Shown one piece after another: positions 1 to 12,475 of a DNA stretch of 64,000 nt (positions are counted from its first letter, which is position 1; every line of letters begins with the position of its first letter). The notes below the pieces were generated by a model. The model saw only the letters and a program-made list of their open reading frames with translations, made no database searches and was not told where the DNA came from. The position numbers and the translations under genes are program-made. Source of the DNA: Callaeas wilsoni (taxonomy: Eukaryota > Chordata > Aves > Passeriformes > Callaeidae). The stretch is from assembly GCA_013398955.1 (NCBI GenBank), contig VWPU01013670.1, positions 62,001 to 126,000 of the forward strand. The letters run 5' to 3'.

Positions 1-3000
1 TTTTACTTTCTAGAAGAGTTGTTAATAGATTACTGTGCAATAAAGAGAATGAGTTCAGTCTTCACTATTCAACTGTTTTAATAATGCACACATTACTCTA
101 TCAAAAAAAATGAAATAAAAATTTTTCTAAAATACAAGTAATTGAATCATGGAGTTAAAGGAACAAAATTGATAAGGAACACAGTAAAAATAAATTTTTA
201 ATCAATAAATACTACATTCTTGTTGAATAACAATTTAACCCAGAATTTCACTTTTCACAGTAAATTCCCACAGTATTAGAAAACTAATGTACAAAATTAG
301 ACTTATATTGAGCAATTAACTGCAGAGGAAATACCATATGGAACATCTATTTTTTTAAAAAGACCCAAAACCCAACCAAAAACAAGACCAAGAAAACAGC
401 ACTGATACAAAAAGAAGAGTACATTTTATTCCCTCAGTAATCCATGTAAAAATTAATCCACCAATTCAAGATGTTTCCCAGTCATTTTAACACACCTCCT
501 GTGTGCTGAACTGGTCTGATCAATTCCAAGTCAGTACCTCTGTCTGCTTCTGGTCCTGCCTGTGGAAGGGCTCTGCTCTGAACAACATGAGCTCTCATCC
601 AGGCTGTCACATTCCCATCCCATGTGGGTACAGCACTCTCAGTCTGATTTGAATTCCTAGGTAGATTTTATAGCTTCAGAATTGTTATGGTGCCTCCAGG
701 CTGTTCAGACCCTCCATCTGTACATCAGACTCATGTCCACAGCATCAAGGAATTTCTGCCTTCTCCACCAATCAACACATTAAATTTATAAAGCCATCAC
801 TTGGAAGGCACCCAATTTCACTGATCTTTGTGTTGCAGTCTTCTTGTTTTCCAGAATTAATTTTTCCGACTTTAGATCCTAAATCCAAAATTAGGAAGCC
901 TATTATCCATATGGTGAACATCTTTGCTAAAACAGCAGACTGATTTTAGAAAGCTGTCAAGGTTTTCATGTCCTACAAACAACAGTTTAGTATTTTACAG
1001 TACTCAAGATTCATTCACCATGAAAATCATATCTGCCAACACACACACTGAAGTTTTAACTTGGTTAACTGAACCAAGAATGAACTCCTGCTTTGCCAAG
1101 ATCAGATCTGTGCCCCTGGTGGCCAGTCACAATTCAATATACTCAGGATGTACCCTAATTTTCCATTTGACTACTCAAGAACATCCAAGTTAACCTGTTT
1201 AGATTTTGACAGCTCAGTATGCAACATCACATCTAATCATATATCAATTCTTCTAGCCTGTTTTATAAGTCAGATTGTGGGATTATTAAGGACAAACAGA
1301 AAACACACTGAATACATAAAGCTATGAATTTATTGTTAGTGTAAATGAAATCTTAAAAATATAATCATCAAGCTGTTGTTAGAGATGATCTATTTTTAAC
1401 GAAAATATAAACACTATTACAGAAAATAAGTTTCAAAATAATAAAATTAAATTCATATACACATACGCACATAATTTTTTCCTGATGTCTATGCCATTCT
1501 TTCACCTTATGCAAGCCCTTTCATTGCCTCTTAGAGTCTGAATGCTGACAGCAACCACTAATGGTGGTAATGGAGTGTATAGCTGGTCATCACCATCCTG
1601 TGTCCTTTGCTATGTGCTGTTGATATTGATGGTTTCCTGTCCCTCAGCAGATTGCCCACCCTGAGTAATTACTAACTTTGCATATATGTTTTTTACAATT
1701 TGCTTTCTCTTCATTGGTTTGTGAGTTCGTTTTACTTCCAATGTACTATATATGGTGGTTTTCATGTAGCTGCTCATATTCACTCTTTGTTCTGCTTCTC
1801 CTAACCCTATCCTGAGGAGCACTGGTGAGATGTGATAGTCAAGAGGTCTCCAGTGCCAGCTTGTGACCCTGTCTGTGTATCATGTCCTCTGCTCCCACTT
1901 ACCAAGGCCTCACTTATGATACCATGACTCTCTCTGTCCACAGTTTGCCTTTATACCGGCCTCGTAAACCTCTTATTCTGTAAAGAATATATTGTTTTGT
2001 ACTGCCCATATAATAGGGTGGCTACACCATATGAAGAAAAGTGAAATAAATTAGATATAGGTACTAGAAAAGTTGCTGTTATAGCTAAAACAAGAATGAA
2101 CATAGCTCCAGGCAGGCCAAGGCAAGTTCATGTGAAGCAAGCATTACAAGCCTCAGTGCTGAGGCCTTGCAGACTCAGTACAAAGCTTTTGTCTGCTGCC
2201 AGCACTACTGCAATTACTGCAGAGCTACAGGACAACTGATGGTCACAGCCAACAACAGAAACCCTGACCTGTACATGTGCATATATAAATAATGTCCAGG
2301 TACAGAGTAGGATCACGCCTTGCTGACCTGACCAAAACAGAGTACCAGTTGGGAAATACTTGTTGGAGAAGTATTGCAGTTCCAAGTAAATCTGACATAA
2401 TATTTGTAATGAGTCCCAGCAAGATATCAAACCCCATATCAAAGCTAGTTCATATTTTCTAGGGACAGTTGGACAATAAATCCCAGCAAAGTGTACTTTA
2501 AGTTTGTCTATACACTGACAGTTAAAAAAACTATATAAATTTGTTCGACATCATTTTTCTGAAATGAAAGGGGACCCATACTGGTTCCACTGGATTTATT
2601 TCAGAAATAAACTAAAGCCATTGCATATGTTTAAGAGAACGCTATGCAGGTGACAGTCGCTTTATCCTTTTTTCCAAATATTTTGTAAATTGTAACTGAT
2701 TTTCTCACATATTTCAGTGACAACCCATAGGCCATCAGAGCATTCTGACTTCTGTTAAAATTGGAAGCTTACATGTTAGTGATTCAGCAAAACCTTCATT
2801 ATTTTCACCTTCATGAGTCATCACAAGCTGTTTACACCTTAAGTACAAAAGTGATTGAATGTATGACCAATCTTGAGTTGCCCAGCATAACTTTTACAAT
2901 CTATTGTCTAATAGTAACATACATTTTTTAGGATATTGCTTCTAATGAGTTATTCGGTGATCAAACATTAGATATTTAATGTTCGTAATAAATAAAAAAT

Positions 3001-6000
3001 GTAGCTTTTCAGAGCTAATGGGTAGACACTTGGGGCTGGGGATTCTGGAAGGATGTTTTTAGAAGTGAGGCTCTGATTTCACATTGCCATTCATTTTTTT
3101 GTGCAAGAAAAGACCTTTTTCCCCCCCCATTTTCCTCCTAGCTGCATGCCCATTACAGTAATAAATGACACAATAAGCTTCTTGATGGTGATAGTGGAAA
3201 CTGTATCCATGCAGAGATGAATCAAGTACTCTATAGGTAACCTCTTTACATACACAGCTGAATGTATTCAGACAGGTTGGCTATTCTGGATAGATGTTAA
3301 CACTTTGATAAAGGGATTTATGACATTAGCTACACTTAGACAGCAACTAAATTAACTTGTAGTGCATTAAAAGAAGAAAATTAAGATATTCAAACCAGAT
3401 CAGTGATGAGATCGATATGAAATAGCCATAAGTGCTCAGTTTGGAAAAGAATTTAAACACTATACTGTCATAAATAGCAGGTCTTCAACATTTATTTGTC
3501 TTGGCCATTTAAATAATTCCCTAGGGACTAGGGAGGCACTAATGAATGAAATATCCATAGGGGAGTACTGTAGAGTCTGGCTAGGGTAAACTGTGTAGCC
3601 CAGCAGATTTGGACTTCTATACTTATCTATATTTTCTGTAATACCTCTGCCAAAATCACCTTAGACTCCAATGCTGTACGATAATGGGACTTCTATGCTA
3701 TTAGTGCAGATGATTGTATAAAAAAATCAAGAAAGACATTTTCAAGTACATGTGATTTTATTTAAATCAAGAGTCTTCTACTGAACTCTCTTAGCAATTA
3801 CAGCTATTTCTACACCAGTGCCTTGGTTTACCCATTAATTAAGAAAAGTCTCAGATTATGAAAACTTCACACAAGCAACAGAAAAATAATTGTCACATGT
3901 AATGTCTTCTGCAGTCCACATGGGAATGTGTGACTGCTTGTGGGCATGCAGTGCTTTCCTCCACCAAAAATCCAACAGCCAAGAGGGCTATTTAAGGGAT
4001 AGTGTTCATGCTGATTTGTGTTGGAGAACTTGGGATAATAAACTAGAGTCTCAGGCATGTGGGCACGATGTTAATACAAGTACTCTGAAACCCTCTCCAC
4101 ACCTTTTGCTCTTCCTGGGTAGCTTAACAAGAGCAGCCTCATCCTTTAGTACCAAAAGATAGTCAGGGTGAATTCCTACAGTGTTGCATATGATATTTAT
4201 GACCTATACATTCTTCAGTCCTGTTCCACAATGTATCTTCTTTCCCTTTAAATATGGGAGGTCACATTGATTAAGTGATTAAATTTTCCATTGGCTTTCC
4301 TTTCCAGAATAGCAGGATAATTTTTAAAGGTAGCTCCTTATTTTGGTTACCCACCCTCCTGGTCCTACCCAGGACTCCAGGATCTCTGGATCAGATGTTA
4401 TTATTTCAGCAAGTTGTGGTTATCAGCAACATAGCAGCAGATGTAAGACACCTTGCATTAGTCTGACACACTATTAGCCAGATCAAATAAGCATAAGCGA
4501 ATCTGCCTGCCTAAGGTCTTGTGAGAACAATTTATACTATAAAGTACTAGAAGAGAATGCACTCATGAGGAGTTTTTGTCATGCAGGCCTGAGCCAAATT
4601 TTATAATTTTCCTTCTGCCAGCCACATAAAAAAATGTTCCAAAAGAGAAAGAAGTTGGAAGCAGCTGCCTCACATGTGCAGGCTGCAGAAGAATGTTAGG
4701 AACACCACAAGAAAATGATCACACGTGGTCTATTAAATGCTTAGGAAGGACAGAGACAAGCCACATTTTTTAATGACAGTTTAAAAACACTGTACTAATA
4801 TTTCTTGTGAAGTAACAGCTCGAGTAAAAACACCTGCTAGTTTTGCTTAAGAATCTTTAATACAGCAGAAGTGAACCCCAAATGGAGGAAGGAGAAGGAC
4901 AAGAGAGAAAAAAGAGCAGAACTTGTTTTTCAATATTATTGGGGCTTAACATGAAAAAGAAACCCCTGTGAAGTGTTTGTGTTTAGCAGTCAAGAACAAG
5001 GAAAATAACCCTCTTGTACTATGACTTTCTTTGTGACTTCTCATTTCACTCTAATCAGCCATATAAGTTGTGATTGTAAACATACTTCATCATGTATATT
5101 CACAGATGCAGAATCTCCATCTACCATTTAGTGCTCTGCTTCAAGATAACTTTGCAAAGTGCAGGTTGTGCAACAGCATTAAACGTGCTAAAACACCTCA
5201 ATCAGTGTTGATAATGACTATTTGTTTGGAAAATGGACTCAACTCCTCACTGGAGCTTCACTGGGTACATGATTTCATTCAGAGGAAAGAAACTTTCAAA
5301 TGGTGTTACAGATAACCTCTGCCCCATTCTGTAATGTGCCACGTTTTGAAAAGCATCCTACATACATGAAAAGCCAAAGTGAGACCTTCCATGGAGATCA
5401 AAGAGAGCCCTGTGATATAAAAAAGACCTGAAAATCAAGGGACAGAGGTTTCAGAGTGGGCTGTGGGGTAAAGATGTCCAGCTAGACCTGATAACCCAGG
5501 CTGCATGACAGATTATTCTCCGCCTCTCTGCCATTTCTCTCTCTCAACACGAAGAGGAAGACAATCTACACAAAGAAGTACTCAGTTCTAGACATATTAG
5601 AATTTAAAGAGAAAAATGGAATTTTCAAAGTTCTGATTTTGTTTAATATTCAAATGCATCTCCGGTGTATGTATTCCGTCTCATGTACATGTATTGGTAT
5701 GTTCTTCCCTTTCCAAACATGTTTTTCCTTGTATTGTTAGATTTTGCAGACATGTAAACTCAGATTTTTACAACACACTTAGGCAGCAGGTATATGAGAA
5801 GTGCTTTGGAGTGCAGATGTTGCCTTTAGAGGCAGTATTTCTCCTTAGAGACCGAGAGCTTTAGTATACGAAAATAAATCTTATTTACAGGGTATGTCTA
5901 GACTAAAAGTAATGCTAAGCACAGCAACATAATCTGAATACTTAAAAAACCGAGTGAAGATGGTTCCCTTGGATCAGTTCTGGACATGAAAATAAAAAAG

Positions 6001-9000
6001 GAAAAAAAAAAAAAGTCTTCAGACCATTCTAATCTAAAAAATATCTGGTCCTCCTGAGCAGAAAATACAAAGTCAGGATGTACCAATCCCACTGAGTACT
6101 ACATGCTCTGTCTCCTAGATTCCCTTATAATCTCTTTCTCTGATTAAATACCTTCTATCTCTGCTTTAAAATCTTTTATTTTTATTTTTGTTTCTGGCTG
6201 TGTGTGCACAGAGGGACTGGAGAGCAGATGCATTCGCTGAGAGATGTAACACTGTAAATGAGAAGTTGTTTTAACGATGCTTAATCTGCATCTTTCAAAG
6301 AAATAGCTACTCAGCAGAAGCACAGAACTTCACATTGTAGCTGATTAAAACCATCTCCAATTTTTTCAGGGGAATTTTAAAACTCTTTGGTTTTTATGCC
6401 TGAAACATAAACTATTGAAGCAGCATGTTGTTCTGTTAGGTAAGAGATCTATCAATCACAGGAAAAATGAAGTTATATAAAATGTACAAGAAAAATGGTT
6501 TACTCTTGATAAATATTATTGGTTGGGATTTACCAAAAAGAGATCTCGAGAGCGCAAAAATTCTTCAGACTAATGTTTTTAAAAAATTCAAAGGAGAGAC
6601 ATATTTCTTCTCTATCAGGAGGAAAAGAACAAAAACAAAGAGATTAAAGCCTTTAATTTAACAATCTTTTAAATTTTTTTTAGTGTGCAACTGAGGAAAA
6701 AGGCATTACCTGCTAATAGGCAGCTAAATGATCATTTGTATAAGATGTATTTTTAACAAAAGTAAAAGAATGGAAAACAACCTGTTCAATTTTACTTCAC
6801 ATGGAGCCAGAATTCACTGTAAATCACTGATCCTCAGCATTCAACATTCAATTTCCTTTTATTTAAATGTGTATTTTTAAGAGATTGAGCTTACATGTGC
6901 TTCATGTATAATTTAAACTCCCCAGCCAAAGCTATTTTATTACTATAATCACATTAAATGTAAGTGATCTATAGAAAAAATATTTAAGTGGGGTGGAAAT
7001 GGAAACAAATGGAAATGGGAAGTGAAATCAAAATGCTTCTTGAATATATTTGTCAAGTAAAGTCTGCAAGTGAGACAGTCTGGAAAGAAAAGTGATAGTA
7101 GAACTCCATCTCTATGGAATCTATAAAAAATGCTGGGAACACAGAAAAATCAGTGAATTGAAGATTCATCTCTTGAGTCAAATAATTCAAAAGGCAAATT
7201 AACATCTCTTACATGAGGACTTGAGCTCTTTTTAAAAATCTGATCCATTATTAAGCGACAGACACTTTCAAAAAATCTGGAACTCAAATGGTTTTTGTGA
7301 TGGGGTACTAAACCCAGAGGTACACAGACACAGCCCCAGCAAATTCAGACTGCTCAGCCAGCTTTTCAGATTAATTTATTCTGCAGATTTACAGAAGTGG
7401 CTAAAAATATTCAGGATTACACTAGCTAAGAATTGATGTCTTACACGTATGCAACATTTCTAATAGGTTTACATTAATATCTGCTTCCTGTCTAAAGTGT
7501 ATGGATGGAGAAAGAAACCCACAGTAAACAACCTAACAGAATAATCCTGCTATTAAAGAGGAGAAGGGCCCTCCTGAATAGCAATTGGTATAGCTGTTGG
7601 CAAGATGATTAGCAGTACCACTAGCTCCTTTAATCTAATTGGACTCATGCATGGGAGTTAAATTATCCTCAGGATTTATGTCACTTAAGAGAAAAGCTGA
7701 ACTGAATCAAGCATTTAAACCTTATTTTTGGATCTGGCTCATTATACCACCTGGGATGGGAACCTGCTGATCTGGTCTGATCTGCACTGACCCCCAGCAG
7801 TAACTATCTCTGCAGCCCAGAGGTGCTGGGCTGGCACAGGAGCTCTGCACAGTTGCTGGGATCTTCACAGCCACCCCTGCTGCTGCTGGTAAATTGAGTT
7901 AACTTGCTCCTAAGTGCATCCAAAATGCTGACACTGCACCCTGATCTTAGTGACTTGTACACCGCATGGTTTCTAAAATTCAAGGAGGAGAGAGTTCTCT
8001 TCATTTCTCTCCAGATTTCTCATTGAAAACTATGCTATTCTTCACAATTATAATTTAGAAAAATCACATTTTCACTGTGAAGTTTCTGTCTCATGTTGTT
8101 GAACCAGAATCAACAACGAAGATCAGGTTATTGAATTGCTGTAATTTCAATGTTTAAAATGATTATTAGTTTTACTCTGTTCTGGATAGGACCCTGATGC
8201 CCTGATAGAATCTGATCCCAGAGGAAGGCAGAACCATTTTTCCGTCTTTGATTCACTCTTCATAAGTAGTTTCATGGACTCATGTTTTGTGTCCTTTGAA
8301 AGGATTGATTCAAGCCACTGTAGAGATCTTCTGGGAATTCAGCACTGGAATTACACGGCATCACTAGGATGTGCCAATAACATTCACACAAATGAGAAAT
8401 GAATTATGGAAAATTTTAATTATGATCCATCACTCTGGTGATGTATTATTTATGAACGTTATCTGGACAATGTTAGAACCTGACCCTCTATATACTCTCT
8501 GGAAATGCCTTTCAAAGTGGAACCCCACAGAGGTCATCTGCAAGGTGACAGATACTGTGACTTGCACCTTCTGGAGAAATACAGCAGGCAATTTAGGAAT
8601 AAAGTTTGACAAAGGATATTTTATGTGTATACTTTTGAAAACAAGAGTTACAAAGCTTTTTAAATATTCTGCGACGCTCTGGTTTCTCATCTACTGTCGT
8701 CCTCCTATGTGGTGGGAAACTTTCTGGCATTTCAGTCTAGGTGGAGTCCTACAACCCATTTTCTTTCCAGCCTCTCCCCGTGTGGTCCTTCTGAAGTGCA
8801 GTATCCTTTTCAATGGATATTCAGAAGTCAAATTTGTTTCCTGTCTTTCCTAGGGTATTGTATGGAAACACTCTTGTTTTGCGGGGAGTTCTAAGAGCTG
8901 GAGAGCCAGCCAGAGTCAAGGTTCCTGCTTTTATCTTGAAAAGGTTTTAAAGATCAATACTCAATAATAGCAGAAAAGTGGCCTCAAGATTGTCACAAGG

Positions 9001-9590
9001 ATGGCAGTACCAGAATCAATACATAATTTCTGACAGATAATTGTCGATTTTTTGGATAGACGATTCCAACTTTCCCAAAATTGCTGCCTCCCTGATTTCA
9101 GCAACCACTTATAGAGAAACAGTGAAGTGAAAATACCTTCCAGCCTTGATCTTGGTGCCCATACTCCTAACAGTCCTAACTCACTTGGTCTTTGCTGATA
9201 GCTCATACTTCCCAGGGTGCTCCCCTAGGCAAACCTCGATAGCAGCCACAACACAGGGTGTGGCATGTTGTTAATCCACATTCCTCTCTGCAGGATCTGC
9301 ATCATATTTCCCACATATCTTGAACATTTTAAGGCTGCATGGACCATCCTCTGGGGTGCTGGCCTCTCCCTACTGGTCTGTAGATCAGTACAGGTGAAAT
9401 ACACCTCTTTCAGTTTCACCTACCTCAAAGAGCTCTTACTTTTACGATTTGCAAATGAAAACATTAAGTTCACAACAGAAATTCCATGAAATCCTATTTA
9501 TTTTTTGCTTTGTACTTTAAAACAGACTCTTACTTCTATTGCTAACATCTGCAAAATCTCGGAGTTTTTGAATTATTACTATGATATTAA
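1..9590. other. AT-rich non-coding stretch, no gene recognised
   Basis: I see no exon, RNA gene or recognisable mobile element here. Low-complexity patches include an A/C-rich tract near 353-400, a run of eight C at 3121-3128 and a run of thirteen A at 6002-6014. The longest open frame, 8371-8853 on the plus strand (160 codons), resembles no family I know and overlaps an 86-codon frame on the other strand, so I treat it as chance. The block around 7580-7710 has homeodomain-like TAAT cores and could be a conserved non-coding element, but nothing in one sequence proves that. Confidence 0.6.
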
Positions 9591-9601
9591 TTTCCTTCCT
9601 T

Positions 9602-9670
9602 CCTTCCGCACCTTCCGCACCTTCCGCACCTTCCGCACCTTCCGCACCTTCTGCACCTTCCGCACCTTCC
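9602..9670. repeat. 9-bp minisatellite, about seven copies
   Basis: The unit CCTTCCGCA is repeated seven times head to tail from 9602 to 9664. The sixth copy carries one C-to-T change, and a partial CCTTCC follows. The unit is a multiple of three, so every frame that is open once stays open through the array. This creates artefactual frames on both strands (Pro-Ser-Ala or Phe-Arg-Thr on plus, Glu-Gly-Ala on minus), which I do not call as genes. Each unit has one CpG. The near identity of the copies suggests recent expansion or homogenisation. Confidence 0.95.
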
Positions 9671-9859
9671 TTCCGGAATCCTCCTAAATTGCTGCAAACC
9701 TCTACAATTTTCGTTTTCACATTGCTATTTTTCAAGCTGTTCAAAAATGTAAATATCAAACAAGCTCAGCCCTGTGAGATGTTCTCATGTTTCACTAGTA
9801 ACATCTTTTGCTTTCAGCACAGTTGGTTGCTCTCTGTGCTCTAGCCCATCCCTTATCTT

Positions 9860-10050
9860 CCACACAATTCATGCGCTAATGCCTATCTTCTCTCTTTTAA
9901 ATAATGATTGTCACATCAAATGCTTTATTGAAATCCAGAGAGATTACATCTACTTCATTTTTCTTGTTTAACATGGTCTTATTTTATCAAAGAAAGTTAT
10001 CAGATGTTTCTAGTGCTATCTCTCTTTGATAAGTACAAGATGGCAGTCAC
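9860..10050 (-). mobile_element. Old CR1 LINE fragment (reverse transcriptase region)
   Basis: Read on the minus strand, this stretch resembles the part of the CR1 reverse transcriptase that encodes the DFSKAFD region and its upstream neighbour. On the plus strand the recognisable antisense words lie around 9913-9960 (TCAAATGCTTTATTGAAATC, then a block reading ATTACATCTACTTC) and around 9986-10003 (TTATCAAAGAAAGTTATC). Both ends are diffuse and no intact frame remains. The piece lacks the CR1 3' end, so it is an internal fragment left after decay or truncation. The family is clear by eye; the subfamily and exact borders are not. Confidence 0.7.
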
Positions 10051-10091
10051 AGACTGATCCAGATATAACCTGATCATATGCATTAACAGTT

Positions 10092-10127
10092 TACATTTCT
10101 TTGCCAACCTACATTTCTTTCCCAACC
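10092..10127. repeat. 18-bp tandem duplication
   Basis: Two adjacent 18-bp copies (10092-10109 and 10110-10127) begin TACATTTCTTT and differ at one position (G versus C). The array lies just past the old CR1 fragment and has no coding context. Confidence 0.9.
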
Positions 10128-11934
10128 CAAATGGACCCCACCGCTATAAGACCCTTTCACTCCTACAAAAGTCACATGTTCTTACAGTGATCCAAATTCA
10201 TAAAATTTCTTCTAGGTATTAATTCTAATTTCATTCTTATACCTTGTGATCCAAACCACTCCAAAGATCCCTTGTAGAGGCCAAAGGTGGGACTAATACC
10301 AGTGGTATATTCTCTGGGGAAAGCAACTTAAAAAGAACTATACCTGTGACTGTGCGTGTGTCATACCAGATAGATTTTTTTTATAATAGTTATTGTGGTA
10401 GAGGCATTTTTCTGCTAAATCCCCTTCTGTAAAAATATTAGGTTTTACAGTTCCTGCAGGGAAAACTGATGTGCAGTTATTCCATTAATATCTTCTCTAG
10501 TCCCACTCTTAGACAACTGAGTCAATTCCAGGAGCAAGAGAGAAATGTTCTAAGAAAAAGAGAAATGAAATGTCACCTTTGAAAGGATAAAGAATTTGTC
10601 ATAGAAAATCAGTATATTCGTTCTCTACAGTAAATACGTGATCTCATTCTCAGCTGAGAGAGTGTTTCGGATTCTTTAGAGTAAAGACAAAAATAAAAAT
10701 AGTAAAACAGCTAATGTACCTGACTGCTTAATAAATTTCTTCCTTGACATTCACAGTGGATATAGTGAAGCACACATGAAATATTCTTACATCAAGTTCA
10801 ATGGAGCTGGTGTCTAAGTGCATGCAGGATTAAGGTCACACTAAATATAGCTGCACTAAGAACATTGTCTCTATGAACCAACAGTTCATACTGGAGAAGA
10901 TAAAATCAGACAGATTCTTGTCTCAGAGTTGAGAGAAAGGGATTAAAACCACTTTTCAAATTTTCATCAGTTCATATGCTCAAAATCAGAGACTTTGTCA
11001 TTGTCCCACAAGTGCCCACAGTGAAAAATTACAAAGATTTTGAAAGCTGCAGTTCCATTCAACTATCCATTGTTCTCTAGCTCTCCTCTCTTCATTCTCT
11101 TTCTTTTCAGGGTTTTCTTCTCTCTTACGTCACACCTGCTTCAATAATTATAGGGAATGATTTTTTCAACCGTCTGCCAGAGTGGATTTGGGTCTGGATG
11201 ATGCCTTTTGTTTTCTTTTTCTATTACCAGATTGGGAAAGTGGCTTGGAACTGAAAATAGAGATGAGAAAGAAAAGTAGTTAGAAAAAAACTATGACCTG
11301 TAGTACAGTCATCGTGTATATTATGACATTGAAATGACACCTGAGATAATCATGGAGAAGGTTCTAAAACTGTAACATTTTCCCCACTTCGAGCTAGCTG
11401 AAAAAAAACCAAAACTTTTTCTTTTAGCTGAGAGGAGGGTATTACTAGAAATGAATAAGTAGGTAATCACGGCACAGGAACTTGGTGACTTGTTGACATT
11501 TACACAGGAAGTCTGAAAAGTAGACCAAGAAGGTCATCACACCATGTGCAACTTGAGGAGCACACAAGTATCTTAATGATACGAATGAATCAGAAGTTGC
11601 GACTGTGTATGCATTTTAGAAGGGCAGAATTTGTCCCATCTTGTTGTCTGGAGAAAAGTATGACACACTGTAATGTGCTTTAATTTATTCTCCTGTGTGC
11701 AAACTCATTGTGAATGCAGAAACAGACATTGTGGTGATTAGATTAAATAGGATTAGGACTCCCTGATGCCTTGCTTGTACAGTGATTGTTCAAATTCTTG
11801 TAGAAGGAGCATTTTAATTTCATTTCTTTGTAAAATTCAAACTTCATTACCTCTTCAGCTCATTTATAATTTAATTCATTACATAATATTTATTTTCTCT
11901 TCTAATAATTACACCTCTACTTCACCTTCCTAAC
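10128..11934. other. Non-coding stretch, nothing recognised
   Basis: This is AT-rich unique sequence between the CR1 fragment and the first LTR. I found no open frame of interest, no RNA gene and no mobile element that I can name. Confidence 0.6.
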
Positions 11935-12188
11935 TGTGCCGGCTTTGGCTGTGGTAGAGCTATTTTTCTTCCCAGTGACTGGTACAGGGGTGAGTTTTGG
12001 ATTTGTGCTGAATGCAAGGTTGATAATATAGAGATGTTTTTGTTGTTGCTGAGCAGAGATTGCACAGAGCCAAGGCCTTTTCTCCTTTTCCTACTGCCAT
12101 GCTAGTGAGGAAGTTGAGGGCTCATGGGAGGTTGGGAAGAGACACTGCCAGGAGAGGTAACCCAAACTGACCAAAGGGGTATTCCATG

Positions 12189-12211
12189 TGACATCATGCT
12201 CAGTATTTAAA
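12189..12211 (+). promoter_or_regulatory. LTR promoter core: CRE-like site and TATA box
   Basis: TGACATCA at 12189-12196 is one base away from the palindromic cAMP-response element TGACGTCA, and the change is the expected decay of a CpG. Seven bases on is TATTTAAA (12204-12211), which sits where a TATA box should be in the U3 region. Transcription would start about 25-30 bases downstream, in or near the G-rich tract. The same order and spacing occur in the other LTR of this window. Whether it still drives transcription cannot be told from sequence. Confidence 0.6.
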
Positions 12212-12384
12212 GGGGGGGGGAAGAAGGAGGAAGAGGGGAATGTTTGAGTGATGGTGTTGGTCTTCTCAAGTAACCTTTACATATGATGGGGCCCTGCTCT
12301 CCTGGAAACGGCTGAACACCTGCCTGTGGGAAGTGCTGAAGTCCTTGCTCTGTTTTCCTTTTGTGTGCAGCTTTTGCTTTCCCT

Positions 12385-12390
12385 ATTAAA
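12385..12390 (+). promoter_or_regulatory. LTR polyadenylation signal ATTAAA
   Basis: ATTAAA lies 174 bases after the TATA-like box, within a pyrimidine-rich context (CCCTATTAAACACTCTATCT). This matches the R region of ERVL LTRs, where the poly-A signal precedes U5. It is the common variant of AATAAA. Confidence 0.6.
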
Positions 12391-12475
12391 CACTCTATCT
12401 CAATGCATCAGTCTTCTGTCTTTTATCCTTCCAAATCTCTCTGAGTGGGCTGCTGTCTGGGGTTACACCATGGCA

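Larger units (their letters stand above)
11935..12475 (+). mobile_element. Solo LTR of an ERVL-type endogenous retrovirus
   Basis: This 541-bp block begins TGTGCCGGCTTTGGCTG and ends TTACACCATGGCA, so it has the TG...CA ends of a retroviral LTR. Inside, in order, are a segment matching the common avian ERVL LTR (around 11970-12110), a CCAAAGGGGTATTCCATG block, a TGACATCA CRE-like site, a TATA-like box at 12204-12211, a run of nine G with an A/G-rich tract, and an ATTAAA poly-A signal at 12385-12390. No gag, pol or env lies on either side, so it is a solo LTR left by recombination between the two LTRs of a provirus. The flanks, CTAAC at 11930-11934 and TGAAC at 12476-12480, match at three of five positions, suggesting a decayed 5-bp target-site duplication. 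It is clearly related to the LTR at 16130-16696. Confidence 0.85.

Noticed and set aside
8371..8853. 160-codon plus-strand open frame, the longest not tied to a repeat
   Set aside because: No domain, no recognisable family, an overlapping frame on the other strand, and no splice or promoter context. Likely chance, though a comparison of substitution rates would settle it.
9517..9844. Three frames with EGA, PSA or FRT repeats
   Set aside because: They exist only because the minisatellite unit is 9 bp long. There is no coding evidence on either side.
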